Shown here piece by piece: positions 35,616 to 47,437 of a stretch of 64,000 bases of DNA. This stretch comes from Morchella semilibera (lineage: Eukaryota > Ascomycota > Pezizomycetes > Pezizales > Morchellaceae). The number at the start of each line of letters is the position of its first letter. Position 1 is the first letter of the stretch. The notes below the pieces were generated by a model. That model was not told the origin of the DNA. It did not search any database and saw only the letters and a list, made by a program, of their open reading frames with translations. The DNA lies in assembly GCA_009192285.1 (NCBI GenBank), contig CM018604.1, forward strand, positions 682,001 to 746,000, written 5' to 3'. The translations under genes and the position numbers were made by a program.

Positions 35616-37441
35616 ATGTCAAAGACCTTCAAGCTGTCCGAGGTAGCAGAGCATAAAAAGCCAGACTCTCTGTGGATTGTTGTTGAGGGTGATGTATACG
35701 ATGTGACGAAGGTTTGTCTTATGTACCTGTCCACCCCCCATTCGGCTGCTTGCCGTCAACGCGTAAAGTAAATAAAAGACTAACGCGCCATAATACGACA
35801 GTTTGCAGATGAGCATCCCGGAGGAAAGAAGATCCTCCAGCGAGTAGGCGGCAAGGATGCAACCGCTCAGTTTTGGAAATACCACAACGAAGCCATCCTC
35901 AAGAAATACAAGCCTAAGCTTATGATCGGTTCATTAGAGGGCAAGGCTGTACCTGAGCCTCCAAAGGAAGAACCTAAGGCAGCTGAACCCAAGGTTGCAG
36001 AGCCAAAGAAGGTTGAAGAGCAGGCGCTCGTACCTATGCAAGCCGGCCCAGTCGCGCCTGCCCCAGCAGAAGAGACATTGGCGGAAGCTTTGGAGCCATG
36101 GGGTGACATGATCCCTTACGGCGATCCGGCCTGGTACCAAGGCTACCATTCACCTTACTACAATGAGACCCACGCCGCGCTTAGAGCAGAGGTTAGGGCT
36201 TGGGTGGAAGAGAAGATTGAGCCGCACCTTAACGAGTGGGAGAAGGACAAGTTTGTACCGGTTGAAATTTACCAGCAGATGGGGCAGCGCGGATACCTCG
36301 CTGGGTATGTTCCTCCCATATACCTCCCCGGATACAATTATGACAGATTACTGATATCCCTGTTTATAGTCTTCTCGGTCTCCACTATCCCGTAGAATAC
36401 ACCCCATATAGGATCGCAGCTGTACCACCTGAGAAGTGGGATCTCTTCCACGAGTTCATTGTCACGGATGAAATTTCACGCACTGGCTCCGGCGGTTTTG
36501 TCTGGAATATGATCGGAGGTTACGCCATTGGTTTACCCCCCGTCATGAAATTCGGCAAGAAAGAGCTTAAAGACCGCATCGTCCCCGGTATCCTCAAGGG
36601 TGAAAAGCGTATCTGCTTGTGTATCACCGAGCCTGACGCGGGATCTGATGTCGCAAACCTAACCTGTGAGGCCAAGAAGACCCCCGACGGCAAGCACTAT
36701 ATTGTCAATGGCGAGAAGAAGTGGATTACCAACGGTGTCTGGTCTGATTATTTCACTGTGGCCGTCCGTACAGGCGGACCCGGTATGGGCGGTGTTTCTG
36801 TCCTCCTCATTGAGCGTAGCGAAGGTGTCACAACGCGCGAAATGGATTGCCAGGGAGTTCACGGATCAGGAACTACTTACGTTACCTTCGAGGACGTTAA
36901 GGTTCCCGTTGAGAACCTTATTGGCAAGGAGAATGCTGGTTTCAAGGTCATCATGACAAACTTCAACCATGAGCGTGTTGGAATCATTATCCAGTGCACA
37001 CGCTTCTCACGTGTATGTTACGAGGAGTCTATGAAGTACGCTAACAAGCGCCGTACGTTTGGAAAGAAGCTCATCGAGCACCCTGTCATCCGTTTGAAGC
37101 TTGCAAACATGGCAAGACAGGTGGAGGCTACACACAACTGGCTGGAAAACCTCATTTACCAGTGTATGAAAATGGGTGAGACCGAGGCGATGTTCAAGCT
37201 GGGCGGTGCTATTGCTGGGCTCAAGGCTCAAGCCACCACCACATTTGAGTTCTGTGCTCGTGAGGCCGTCCAGATTTTTGGTGGTATCGGATACACCAAA
37301 GGTGGCCAGGGCGCAAAGGTCGAGAGGCTGTATCGGGATGTTAGAGGTTACGCCATTCCTGGAGGTAGTGAGGAGATTATGTTGGATCTCAGCATTAGAC
37401 AGTCGATGAGGGTGCATAAGGCACTGGGGATGAAACTGTAG
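35616..37441 (+). CDS. Cytochrome b5 / acyl-CoA dehydrogenase fusion
   Basis: Three exons (35616-35711, 35802-36304, 36370-37441) give 1671 nt and 556 aa. Residues 5-78 form a cytochrome b5 domain with the haem ligands His37 (DEHPGGKK) and His60 (WKYHNE). A Pro/Ala/Glu/Lys-rich linker (about 80-135) joins it to a full acyl-CoA dehydrogenase domain. That domain shows ITEPDAGSD, the FAD-binding stretch KKWITNG, and FGGIGYTKG. Glu401 in NHERVG sits where long-chain and isovaleryl-CoA dehydrogenases place the catalytic base; the later loop IPGGSEEI lacks the Glu position used by medium-chain enzymes. The reaction should be alpha,beta-dehydrogenation of an acyl-CoA with FAD, with the b5 domain as a possible electron partner. 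This fusion is known in fungi. The true acyl substrate is unknown. Frame and splice sites are clean. Confidence 0.93.
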
Positions 37442-37647
37442 ACTTGGGGTCTTTCTTTTTAGTTTTTTAACCGATCACTACAGGAGTTTTTTTCTTTTTC
37501 TTTATCTCTAGTTATACCGCTATACGCGGTACCGTGTTTGATTAGAGAGGTGAATATATTATATGATATAAATAAGACAATGTGTGAACTAGTAATACGT
37601 ACGTTTAAGAGTAGATTTTACGCTATCAAGATTGTCACGAACTATGC

Positions 37648-37699
37648 GAGAATAAGTTTCCGCGTTGCAACAAAGGAGTGGTGGTAGAAACTTATTCTC
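37648..37699. repeat. Short hairpin with GAGAATAAGTTTC arms
   Basis: GAGAATAAGTTTC at 37648-37660 is an exact complement of GAAACTTATTCTC at 37687-37699. It resembles the core of the hairpin at 34992-35072. Confidence 0.6.
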
Positions 37700-39150
37700 T
37701 GACGGCGGTTCACCAGTTCGACGACTCCAAGCTGCATGTATGTGAACCGGACGGGGCACAGGCTCCAGAGCACAAAACAGGTTCCAAATAGAGTTTGTTG
37801 TAAGCTCTGACGCAATTTGAAAGAAAGTCACTTTTGGAGCATTCTTGTCGAGTGATATACTGTGAAGCGCACCCACAAGCATGTCCTACTCACCAATCAC
37901 CAACCAAAACTGCCGGTATTTACTGCTAGTCCTAGGGGTATCACCGAAGTCAATTAAGAGATAGGCGTTAGGGTAACACCCCGACATTGAAATAGTATAA
38001 ATCCCAAAACTATTACCCTCAGCTTCTCGGGCGAGCTGCACAAACCACCACTCCTCAGAAGGGCGGCGAAGAACCCGAGAGCAACAGAGAACGTACTTTC
38101 TTCTTCTTCTTCTTATGGCTAGACTGGTCTCATATCCATCTCCGGCTATGAGCAATCTGGCGTGACATCTGCTTGCGATAGGGGCTGGATTTGTAACTTT
38201 GATAGCGAGTGGCGGGGGGTTGTTTCTTTCCTTAATTGGGGGGCCTTTTCAAAGGAGCGGCTAGTAAAGAAACCTCAAATTTTGAGGATAGGACTAGCTA
38301 GCTGGTTGGGAGTTTAGGTCTTGCGTCTTTTTTTGGGGAATATGTTAAGGTGCGCAGAGTTTCAACAGATCAACGTACCTCATTGTCGGTGGCCGGTATT
38401 GGTTCGATTCTCGAAATGACTACACTGTGAATCATCGGTCATCGGGTAATCCCTTGTTGGGGCTAGTATGCCCCGTTCTCTGGTAACAACTGGGCCTAGA
38501 CTACATGTCTGCACTCCTTAAGTACATAATGTGCGTATATTATGTAGTTAGGAGCCCACGAAGAGATCAGGCTTATCTAGTCTGATCATACTGCTAGTTC
38601 CCTCGTTTTAACCCCCACTGAAAAATCATCCCCCCCCCCCCCCCAATGCCGATAACCTTTGCCCTTACCTACTTCAGGTCGGCAAAAGATTATCCCTCGG
38701 GCTATCGAGACGTACAGAATTCCCCGACTTCCAGATAGGGGTGTGGCCTAGGTCATTTTGCCATTCAACAGATCAAGTTACAGAGGAAAAGGCTGTATAT
38801 AACTGCCTCCTTAGGAAGTTGGGGAATCTAGAAAACCAACCCTTCCTCTCCCCGTGCGGCTGCCATACTATCAAGTACATGATGCAAACGTGGGGTGATA
38901 ATCCCGAACACCGATGATGACGAGGATAGCCAATATTCTTGACTTTACCCTGGCTTTCACCACATGGGCTCAAGGAACATGCCGACAGAGAGGGGGAGTT
39001 AATCCCCCGGAACGGCACGAGAAATCCAAATAAACCAGGAGTAAATCACGGGGAAGGAGATCCGAACTCATCTATCCCCCATGGTTGGTAGTCTAGCGAG
39101 GCACCTCGTTTATTTTATATTAATTCCACCCCTGGAGATGATGCCTGTCT

Positions 39151-39282
39151 GTACTCGTTTACCACGAAAAGAGCCAAGTGACTGAAACAGGGATGATTTG
39201 TAGGAGAGATCATGGCCAGTCTATACAAATCATCCTTGCCTGAGCAACTGCATCTTGGGTTCTTATGGTGGTAAACGAGTAC
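39151..39282. mobile_element. MITE family B, copy 2
   Basis: The ends are perfect 15-bp inverted repeats (GTACTCGTTTACCAC and GTGGTAAACGAGTAC). Inner pairing continues through GGATGATTTGTA and TACAAATCATCC. The right half aligns with 11272-11345 (ATCCTTGCCTGAGCAACTGC, GGTTCTTATGGTGGTAA). No coding capacity. Confidence 0.82.
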
Positions 39283-40077
39283 ATCTGCGGGCCTCGGCAT
39301 GGTATTATCGTCACCGGACTTGCAGGGTGGCACGGAAAGTTCCGAGTTTCTGTACGTACGTAGTTGGTATGGGAGTACGTACCTGCAGGTATGTTTGACA
39401 GGTCCAGAGGGAGTTTCATGTTCATCTTGCATCTACGGGAGGCTAACTATTATGTGACTTTTCATTCAGGATATTGGTTGTTGTTTGCGGGAGAGTTTAT
39501 ATACCTTCTGAGGCGGGTCCAGGTTAGTCTAGCTCCCAGACCCAATCAGTATTTCTTTTGGTGGCGTATTCAATACTGTAATATAAAAAAATACTACAAC
39601 ACCAACCACACCAAAATAGGGATGGGCACGAAACTAGGTCAAGGCCCCTGATTACAGACTAGATTAACTACATATATCTACTTAAGCGTACGTATTATGC
39701 AGATTCATGTATACGTACATGGGTGCGCGTTTCCAGTTATATCAACGCCTCGGGGAAATTGCGCAAAGAACGAGATTGAAGGGCCTATATTCACAAGGTA
39801 TCACTCGATAGGACCTTTTGATATGAATGGTTTCACTTTTATATTACTATCCTAGGTGGGGCGTATATATCGTACAGAAAAGTTCTATGAGAGTCATCAA
39901 TGTTGACTAATATAATAGTACATGTAGAGAAAGTTCGTTGATATAGCTACTGCCCTTTTTTGTCAGTAATGGCCCGGTTGTGGTCCGTTGAAACTGGTGG
40001 CGAACCTAAGGTATATGCAATCGTACTTGCAAAACTCTCTATGAAGACTTAACCGAAGCAAAATGCCACCCGTTACT

Positions 40078-41139
40078 TCATTTTTTTCTCTTCTTTCTCC
40101 TCTTAGCAGCCTCTTCTTCCTCTTCATCGCTACTACTCTCCCACCAACTAACCCAATTACTCATGCTCCCTGCACTTGCTCTCCCATACCCTGCAGAAGT
40201 TGCTGCAGGGGTTCCAAGAGCCGGCTCTGAAGCCACTTTTTCGGCTGCTACCGGGCGTGCTTTTTTCTGCAGCCTTTTGGATATTAACAGTGGTCTCGGC
40301 ACTGACATGATGGTATCTCTGAGAGGTCGTTTCCCTCTAGATCTGGTGCTCGAGGAAACCCTCATTGAGTTGGATTCGAGTGAGGTAATCGAAGGAGACC
40401 GATAGGCTGAAGATGGGCCCGGGGAGAAAGGCCCAGGGGTAGATGGCTGGGATGATACGGCGACACCCTGATATGTGCTTGAGGTCGGCCCACATAGACT
40501 AGGTGGCATGACATTACTGACTGCCCTTGTGATATGATTATCATCCCAGGTGACCCTGCTGCTATACGCACTACTAGCGGAACCTAGCCGACGATGTGAA
40601 GCGCTTCCGCTAGGGCTGTTGAATCTATTTAACATGGTTCCCAATGGACTCCCCGCATTCCCGTCGGCATGCGGGAGTGTGTCATCGGGTTTAGATTGTG
40701 ATGCGTTCTGCATTGGCAGTGTAGTTGAATCTGGCCATGAAGGGTCGCTGAAGTTGCTTCTGCGATCAATATCTTGCATTTGCACAGACAGCATGTGTTC
40801 CCTCGCCGGTCTGTTCATTTTCCAACGTCTATAACAACATACGGAGACAAGGCCAATGACGGTTAAAACCACAGCGCCAATAACTATCACCACTATGAAT
40901 ATGGAACGAGGGAGTCCAATTATATGTAGTTTCCCAGAGCCCGGTTCAGGAGGTCCAGACGACTGGTTAGGAGGAGGGAGGAGAGTATTGTTGAATGGCG
41001 CAGTGGGGCTTGGGACTTTGATGATTTGGGAGTTCTGTCTAGCATGGAGAGGCCTCTCGGGGTTTGTGGTAATTTGTGATAGGGGATACATTTCGTGGAA
41101 GCCTGCCCATTCTGATCGGGTTGTGGCAGCCGGTGGCAT
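40078..41139 (-). CDS. Single-pass membrane protein with disordered cytoplasmic tail
   Basis: A single exon encodes about 353 aa from the ATG at 41139. The frame is open a little further upstream but with no ATG before an in-frame stop. A short N-terminal part rich in Pro, Asn and Thr is followed by one strong transmembrane segment, IFIVVIVIGAVVLTVIGLVS, then CCYRRWK as a basic stop-transfer and about 230 residues of Ser/Pro-rich low complexity. The C-terminus is striking: SSSDEEEEEAAKRRKKRKK, an acidic run then a basic run. No signal peptide is visible, so either the segment is a signal anchor or a 5' exon is missing. I know no named family. Plausible as a surface sensor or adhesin-like protein, but that is only a guess. 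Confidence 0.6.
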   Translation of the reverse strand: MPPAATTRSEWAGFHEMYPLSQITTNPERPLHARQNSQIIKVPSPTAPFNNTLLPPPNQSSGPPEPGSGKLHIIGLPRSIFIVVIVIGAVVLTVIGLVSVCCYRRWKMNRPAREHMLSVQMQDIDRRSNFSDPSWPDSTTLPMQNASQSKPDDTLPHADGNAGSPLGTMLNRFNSPSGSASHRRLGSASSAYSSRVTWDDNHITRAVSNVMPPSLCGPTSSTYQGVAVSSQPSTPGPFSPGPSSAYRSPSITSLESNSMRVSSSTRSRGKRPLRDTIMSVPRPLLISKRLQKKARPVAAEKVASEPALGTPAATSAGYGRASAGSMSNWVSWWESSSDEEEEEAAKRRKKRKK

Positions 41140-42198
41140 ACGAATGGCGAAACACTGTGAGCGTGTACGGAATTCTCGGCCGCAATTCACGGATTTGACG
41201 ATGGGTTTGAGTAGGTAAGATTAGCCAAGTATCCTAAAGGTCTTGAAGAATGAGTGGTAATGGACTAGAAAATGGAGGAGGATTGAGTAACGCTATGTCA
41301 ACGAAGGGAAAACAGCACCCATGGTCACTTTAAGAGATACTGCTCTAAAGGCGATATGGTTATCCGCATCCTTGCAGCCTATACAATAAGTATTAGAAAA
41401 AAGGGAAAAAATATGTAACCGGCAAAGGTTATATATAATATGATATGAAGATGCAGTGAGTTTCTGAAGCGCAATCCGATGATCCCGATCTCTATAACGT
41501 AGAGTACGTATTCCGTCTAAACTGAATCGATTCCCAAGTGTAGCGTATAAATGAGGGTTTGAGGCAATTAGAATGCCCAAGAGCCAAAACAGAACAGAGA
41601 TCTAGGCCAGGTCACACAAGAAGAAAAAAAAAGAGGTATCATGTAGTGTGGGTTGGGGGGTTAAGGGGAATATACATGAAACTCTTTGGCAGTTTGTGAC
41701 AGGGGGTGTCCAACATAGGCTAGAACATACTACATGTGCGTACCTACAGCTCTCTCACACTGGGTGAGACGGGCGCCATGGCAGGGGAGAGGCATATTAG
41801 TGTTCCCACCCCCGCAAAGTCTGGAGGGGGCGTAACTGATGAGCATGCAGATGAGAGGGCCAGTTTAGGTTCTTCTGGAAGATCCGTGGGCGTACATGCG
41901 AAACCATGGGATACGAACGGCTAGACGGGGCAGCAAGAAAGAGGGGGGGGGGAGAGGGGGGCAGGATCATGAAAGGGGGGGTTGGTTGGTGGTGGGAGGT
42001 AAAACGCAAGGTGCAAGTAACATACTTAAGTACATGTATGTACTCGTACCTATACGCAGCCATAGAGAAATGCGGTTAGAGTGAAACCAAGTGACCGTAA
42101 TATTGTATGCACATGTATTGGCATTTTTCTGCTAGTAGGCTAATATTTTAGACCAACTTGGTTAGCCCCAACAGCTACACCTACTGCGCCGTTGCCAA

Positions 42199-42232
42199 GT
42201 ACATGTACCTACATGTATTAGTACATGTAGTT
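42199..42232. repeat. Cluster of three TACATGTA palindromes
   Basis: Three exact TACATGTA octamers occur within about 35 bp (GTACATGTACC, CTACATGTATT, GTACATGTAGTT). This is the densest cluster of a motif seen about 30 times in the window. Confidence 0.85.
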
Positions 42233-42331
42233 AAAAGGGTTGCCTGCCCTACCTAACCCAATGCCAGTCCGTCACGAAGGACCGACTGCGATACTACTAA
42301 TATTACAGCCCCTACCTACCCAAAAGTTTTC

Positions 42332-42459
42332 GAGTGGTGAAACCCATCACAAAACCTACCTACCTAGCAACGGGTTTCTCCACTAAAATATTTTTTTATT
42401 ATACCCTAACCACTCACTCCCCTTTTAACAAAATTCAAAAGGCCTCTCCTATATACCAA
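42332..42459. repeat. Dispersed repeat D, copy 2
   Basis: GAGTGGTGAAACCCATCAC, CTACCTAGCAACGGG, AAAATATTTTTTTATTATAC, CCTAACCACTC and AAAGGCCTCTCC follow in the same order as in 7247-7372. Confidence 0.7.
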
Positions 42460-42940
42460 GGGCCAAAGATATTTCTTACCCCCTCCCCTACCTGTCCATC
42501 ATTATAATTAGCTATGTATGTTGTGGGGGCCGTGTTCCTGGACAATGTACTTATATAGTTACTGTACTGTATTGAAACACCCCTTCCAACAACCAGAAAT
42601 GGATGGTATGTAACGGGGCGAGTTCTTTTCTTTTCCTTTCCACCACCGCCGTGGGGGTGAGTGGGGTGAGTGGGCGGGCGTGGGGTAGGTTGAGGATACA
42701 TGTAACTACAATTATATAGCCCGCACGTTAAAAACCCCCGCCGGCCATGCATGGGCCACATAGTTTCCCGCCTACCCGCCCGCCTACCCACCTGCATGAA
42801 CGGGAGGAAGAGAAGAAATAGGACCGCGAAGAGACATTTTTTCTTTCTGTTTGCAATTGGGGAGATCGAGTTGAGGGGGGATAGTTGAAAGCTAAAATCT
42901 AAATGGAGTCGTTATTACTATGTATTGGAGAGGAGGAGTG

Positions 42941-43060
42941 GGGGGGGGGGGTATCGGGATACTGGAATACCGTATGTCCCCCCCCCCCCCAAGGTCCACT
43001 TGGGTACGTCCAAACCAAAACCCCCCCCCCCCCCCCCAAAAAAAAAAAAAAAAAAAAAAG
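42941..43060. repeat. Consecutive poly-G, poly-C and poly-A runs
   Basis: A 12-13 base G run, a 12-base C run, then a 17-base C run followed directly by more than 20 A lie within 120 bp. The order is compatible with strong local DNA structure and with assembly uncertainty. Confidence 0.8.
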
Positions 43061-43190
43061 TCTAAAAGCCCAAAAACCCAGCCAGAAAACTCCAAGTCAA
43101 TCCAATAATATTAATATATATATGTATCCCACACAAGTAAAAAATAAAAATAAAAAGCTAAGCCAACATGTATTCTTCTTTTAGTCTACT

Positions 43191-46100
43191 CTACGTGTAT
43201 CCCCTACCCAACCCATTTCCACTACCACTACCGCCGCCGCCATTGTTCCTCCTCAGCTGCTGCTCCTCGAGACTAGCCTTCATCACATACTCCATGACGA
43301 TCCTCTCCTCAAGTGCCCGCTTCGCCTCATTCTCCTCATCCAGCCGCCTACTCTCCGCGATAGCCCTCGCGAGCTCCTCGTCCTGCCCGCCCTGCCTGCC
43401 GTACTCTTCGTCCGGCTGCCTACTCTCTCGCAGCGCGCGCTGCAGCTCCGCATCCTCCGCACCACCCTGGTGGGCAAGCATCTCGCTCTCGCGCAGGGCG
43501 CGCTCAAACTCTGACTCGTCCTGCATGATGCTTCCGCCACGCTCGACGAGGCTCGCCTTGAGGGCCTCTGCGAGCTCTGTGTCCTCCGGGTTGTGGTGGG
43601 CCGTGTTGAAGTGTTCGGAGTCGGTGGGGGGTGTGGCGGCCATTGAAGCCCGGATGGCGCGCTGGTAGGCTTCTTCTTCCTCCTCGGCGGTCTGGATGGT
43701 GTTTGTGCGTGCGGCGCCCTGCATCGAGGCGATGCTGGCGCGGATGGCGGCCTCAATCGCCGCATCGTCGTCGGCGTTGCCTTGTGATGTTAGGCGCACG
43801 GATTCCTGGATGGCGAGCTCGAGATCGGCGTCATCGTAGGAGGCAACTTGCTTCAGTACGCCCGGGGTGTAGGATGGAGCTGATTTTTCGGGATAGGCGG
43901 CGGCGGGATAGGCGGCAGGATAGCTGGGTGGTAATGGCGGCGGTGATAGGTTGTGTGGTGATGGGTCGTGTGGTGATGATTGGCCGTGCGGCTTTTTGAG
44001 CTCCTTTCCTTTACCCTTCATGAAGCTGCTGCCGAGGACACCCCCCATGGGCCGTTTAGGCTCGATGCGTATGGTACTCCACTTGGCGAGGGCGGCTTTC
44101 TGAGAGGGGAGGGAGCTGTTGTGGAGTTCGGCTTCAGAGGTGGCAACCCGGGAGGTGAGGATGTGTTTGTCAACGTCTGTGACCTGGAGCTTTTGGATCT
44201 CGCGGTGTATGCCCTTCATTGTGTAGCCCGGAAGAGCCCAGAATGCTGTATAGGTGGGATTTATTAGTTATGAAGTTTCAAAACACAATCGGGAGGGGGG
44301 GGGGGGTGGTTACCTGCTCCGCCTTTAAGGAAGACACCACCGACACCTCTACCAAAACCTTTAACAAAACCCATGGCTCCATCTTCTTTGGCTCCGCGAA
44401 TGGGCTGCGTGAAGAGGCCAGAAACACCGTCGTAGAGACCAAGGGAGAGCTCTTTCCCGGCGGTCTTAATACCGCTTTGGAAGCCGGTGACCCTGCCGAC
44501 GTCACGGACGTTGTCGCCGTATAGTCGGGGGGCGTTGTGGAAGCCTTGGGCGAGGCCGAGAGTGAAGTCCATCGGGGCTATAAAGAGGTCAGTTTTTGTT
44601 TTTTGGGAGGTCAAAGAATAGAATAAAATTGGGGGAAGAAGATACATTTAAGCCCTGCCCCTACGATCCTGGAAACTCCTTTAGTGGCGCCCAGCGCCAT
44701 GTCAAGACTAAAGCTATTATTACTCCCACTGGCCTGGCTGTCAGTGGTGGGCGATCTCTTGAGCTTCTGCTGTGAAGGGCCCGGACCGCTCATCGACGTT
44801 TGCGTTGAACTCCCACTCAGAGATGTGTTGCTCCTATTCCCCTTCTCGCCCAACATGCCCACTACAGCAGACGACTCCCCCCCGCTCGGCGGCTGCGGTG
44901 ACGAGTCCCCGCTCCTCTTCGCAGCCTTAAATATCTCCCTCGGGAAATCTCCAACGCCCATCATGATACTGCCCATCGTTCCTAGGAGCGCCCCCGCGGC
45001 CCCCGTGAGCGGTTCAAACGGCCCGACATCCGTCTGCCACTCCTTATGCCGACAAAGTTTGAGCCCGCTCCACCCGCCCTCAATCAGCCCATTCGACACT
45101 AGCAGCGCCGCCGCAAACCCGCTCAGCGGAGCATCGTTCTTGCGAATCCGCCACACCGCCGGCCGCGTCTCGTCAAGCACACAACGGTACAGCCCTCCTT
45201 GGCCCCCGCTCCCGGCTAGCCCGGCAAGGAACGACTCAGCACTCACCTCGGCTCCCGACTCGTGTTGGATGCGCTCACCGAGCTCCCTCGCACGCGCGCC
45301 GACGGACTCGCTCAACGCCGTCGTAATGCACTCGGCAAGGGTTTCGGCCGTCAGCTTCTTGAACGGGACTGGGTCGGGACCGGCCCCCGCTCGGGATACC
45401 ATAGCGCCCCAGAACGGGTTGGTCGCCGAAGAAGGGGACGATGACAGTTGGCTTTCCGCAGCGGATGCCGGCCGGCGGTGGTGCCCGCACCCCCGTGGTG
45501 GACGACGGCGGAGCACCGCGGGAAGAGCCAGTCGTGAGGACAGTTGCCAAGGAGGTAGACGTTGGGCGGTGGGGGGAGATCGGCGCCGCCGAGGCCTCCC
45601 CAGCCTTGCGAGACGAGAGCGCGGACGTTAAGATTGCGGAGGGCGGTGAAGATGAGAGTGGTCAGGGCTGTGGGGTCGTCAACGACGATGGAGCCAAAAC
45701 CGATGTAGACGGGGGGTGGACCGGCCGCGAGGAAGGCGGCGAGGTCGGGCGGAGGTGTGTATGATGAGGCGAGAGAGAGGAAGGAGAAGCCGCTGATGGA
45801 TATTTGGGACGGCCAGTCGAGGGGCTTGGGGATTAAGGTCGGCGACCAAATGTAGGTGTGTGGAACTTGAAGGCGTGAGATCATCCCCGGGGCCCACATC
45901 GTGCTGATGGGATCCAGGCCGAGTTTAGTTTCCCGAAAGCGGTTGACGAGGTCGCCGAGGCTTTGGGGGAAGAGTGATTAGTTTTGGGTTGTCAAATTGG
46001 GTTGAAACATCGAGTGATGGGTTGTGATGCCAAACTTACCCTTGCCAGGTCATCATGTCGACGAGAACGTAACTGAGGTAATTAGTGACTCCACTGTCGG

Positions 46101-47437
46101 TATTGGAGCTCTGGATATTCGCAAGCGGATGCGGGAAAGCAGTCGTCCGGTGACCACGGCATTCTAAACCCAGACATACATATTAGTCCACAAGCCTCAC
46201 AGTAGATAGACAAGATGAACATACGTAAACATCAAATGCACTGGTATTCCCAGCTTCTCCGCGCAGTGCACATGCCCAAAACTAGGCGGATTGGCAATGA
46301 TCGCATCGGCGATGAACGGCATGTTCCCCGCTGCGTCTATGGCGCCCTCGGGGGTCCCGTCTCCAGGTTCAATACCTATGATTCCTCCACGTAAGTCCTG
46401 TCTGATTTTTAACCAAGATAGAGTTAGGTTGGGGGGGTTCGTACATGCTTTCCAACCACCGATGAGAATCTCCCACATGCCCTTGCGCCGCTTGGAAACG
46501 TCCCCGCTCCGCAGACTATCCATCCCTGGCATCAACCCCGGATTCTTGACCATGAACGCCATCTACTCCCCCTCACAACCATGATCAGCCCCCCTTTCTC
46601 CTCACCCTTATAAAAGAACAGGGAGCAACTCACCAACTCTGCCGGATCCCCCCAATGGAGAAAAACTCAAGCCCATTCTCCACCACAAAGCCCTTGAACA
46701 CCGGATGCGTGGCGATACGGACCCTGTGGCCGTACCGCTGCCGCAAGCACCTGTCCCAAGGCTATAAAGGGCTGCACGTCCCCGCGACTCCCAATGATCT
46801 GGATCAGGATGTTGAGCGGCGGCACCTCCCGGGCAAACGAGGGGATAGCGGCGGCAGCGGCATCGCTGGGGCCCGCTGGGGCAGCGCGGGCGGCTTTCTC
46901 AGCGAGGTGAAGCTGTGTCCGCATTGCCGGTACGAGGAGCTTGCTGAGAGGGCCATGCCCGCCGGGCATGTGGTGGATATTGATGTTGATTCGGCCATCA
47001 TCTATAGGGGTGATTCATTAGTGGTAGGAGGAGGAGGAGGGGGAGGAGAGAGGGATACATACCGGATAGCTGAGCATGCGTGGACATCCCGTCCTGATTG
47101 ATATCTAGAGACCCATAGGTCTCTGTGTATGGCGGCGGCTGGTCATCGTCAGGGCCGCCATAGTCACTGGGCGAGGCAGAGCGGAGGGATCTGGATTCAT
47201 CATCGGGGAGGAGACGGCCATCAGGGCCGACAGTTGGACCTGTGGAGCTGTGGTGATGGATGGGAGAGAGAGAGCGTCGTAGTTTGGAGGGGATATTGGG
47301 GGGAGAGGAGCTGGAGGAGGATGAGGATGAGGATGATGATTGTGGTGTGATGGTGATGGTGATGATGTGGCTGAGATGGGGGATGTGGCGGCGGAGGGGG
47401 GAGGAGGAGGAGAAGGCGGGGATTTTCGGTCCGACAT
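43191..47437 (-). CDS. Sterol 3-beta-glucosyltransferase, Atg26-like, with C-terminal UIM-like array; frame broken in several places
   Basis: Exons 47063-47437, 46634-47001, 46445-46562, 46225-46375, 46040-46163, 44646-45960, 44314-44577 and 43191-44245 together spell an Atg26-like protein of UDP-sugar:sterol glucosyltransferase type. Motifs in order: [99 protein letters not shown], and the C-terminal [19 protein letters not shown] block. It should glucosylate ergosterol at membranes. The GRAM and PH domains of long Atg26 are absent. The last exon (after [18 protein letters not shown]) encodes seven or eight AL/I-x-x-S motifs typical of ubiquitin-interacting motifs. Single-base frame changes appear near 47235, 46747, 46650, 46152, 45470 and 45417, most in conserved blocks, so this copy as given cannot be read straight through. 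See findings. Confidence 0.82.

Larger units (their letters stand above)
37442..40077. other. Intergenic region
   Basis: No gene was recognised in these 2.6 kb. It holds a short hairpin (37648-37699), a CTT repeat near 38098-38114, a poly-C run (38630-38645) and a family B MITE (39151-39282). Confidence 0.55.
41140..43190. other. Intergenic region with homopolymers and repeat D
   Basis: Contains dispersed repeat D copy 2 (42332-42459), a cluster of three TACATGTA octamers (about 42199-42232) and a run of poly-G, poly-C and poly-A (42941-43060). No gene was recognised. Confidence 0.55.

Noticed and set aside
38395-38420. GGTTCGATTC on the plus strand, resembling a tRNA B box
   Set aside because: No pairing stems or A box upstream at the expected spacing.
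40078-41190. Start of the single-pass membrane protein at 41190
   Set aside because: That position is GTG; the first ATG in frame is at 41139, and there is no splice acceptor supporting an upstream exon.
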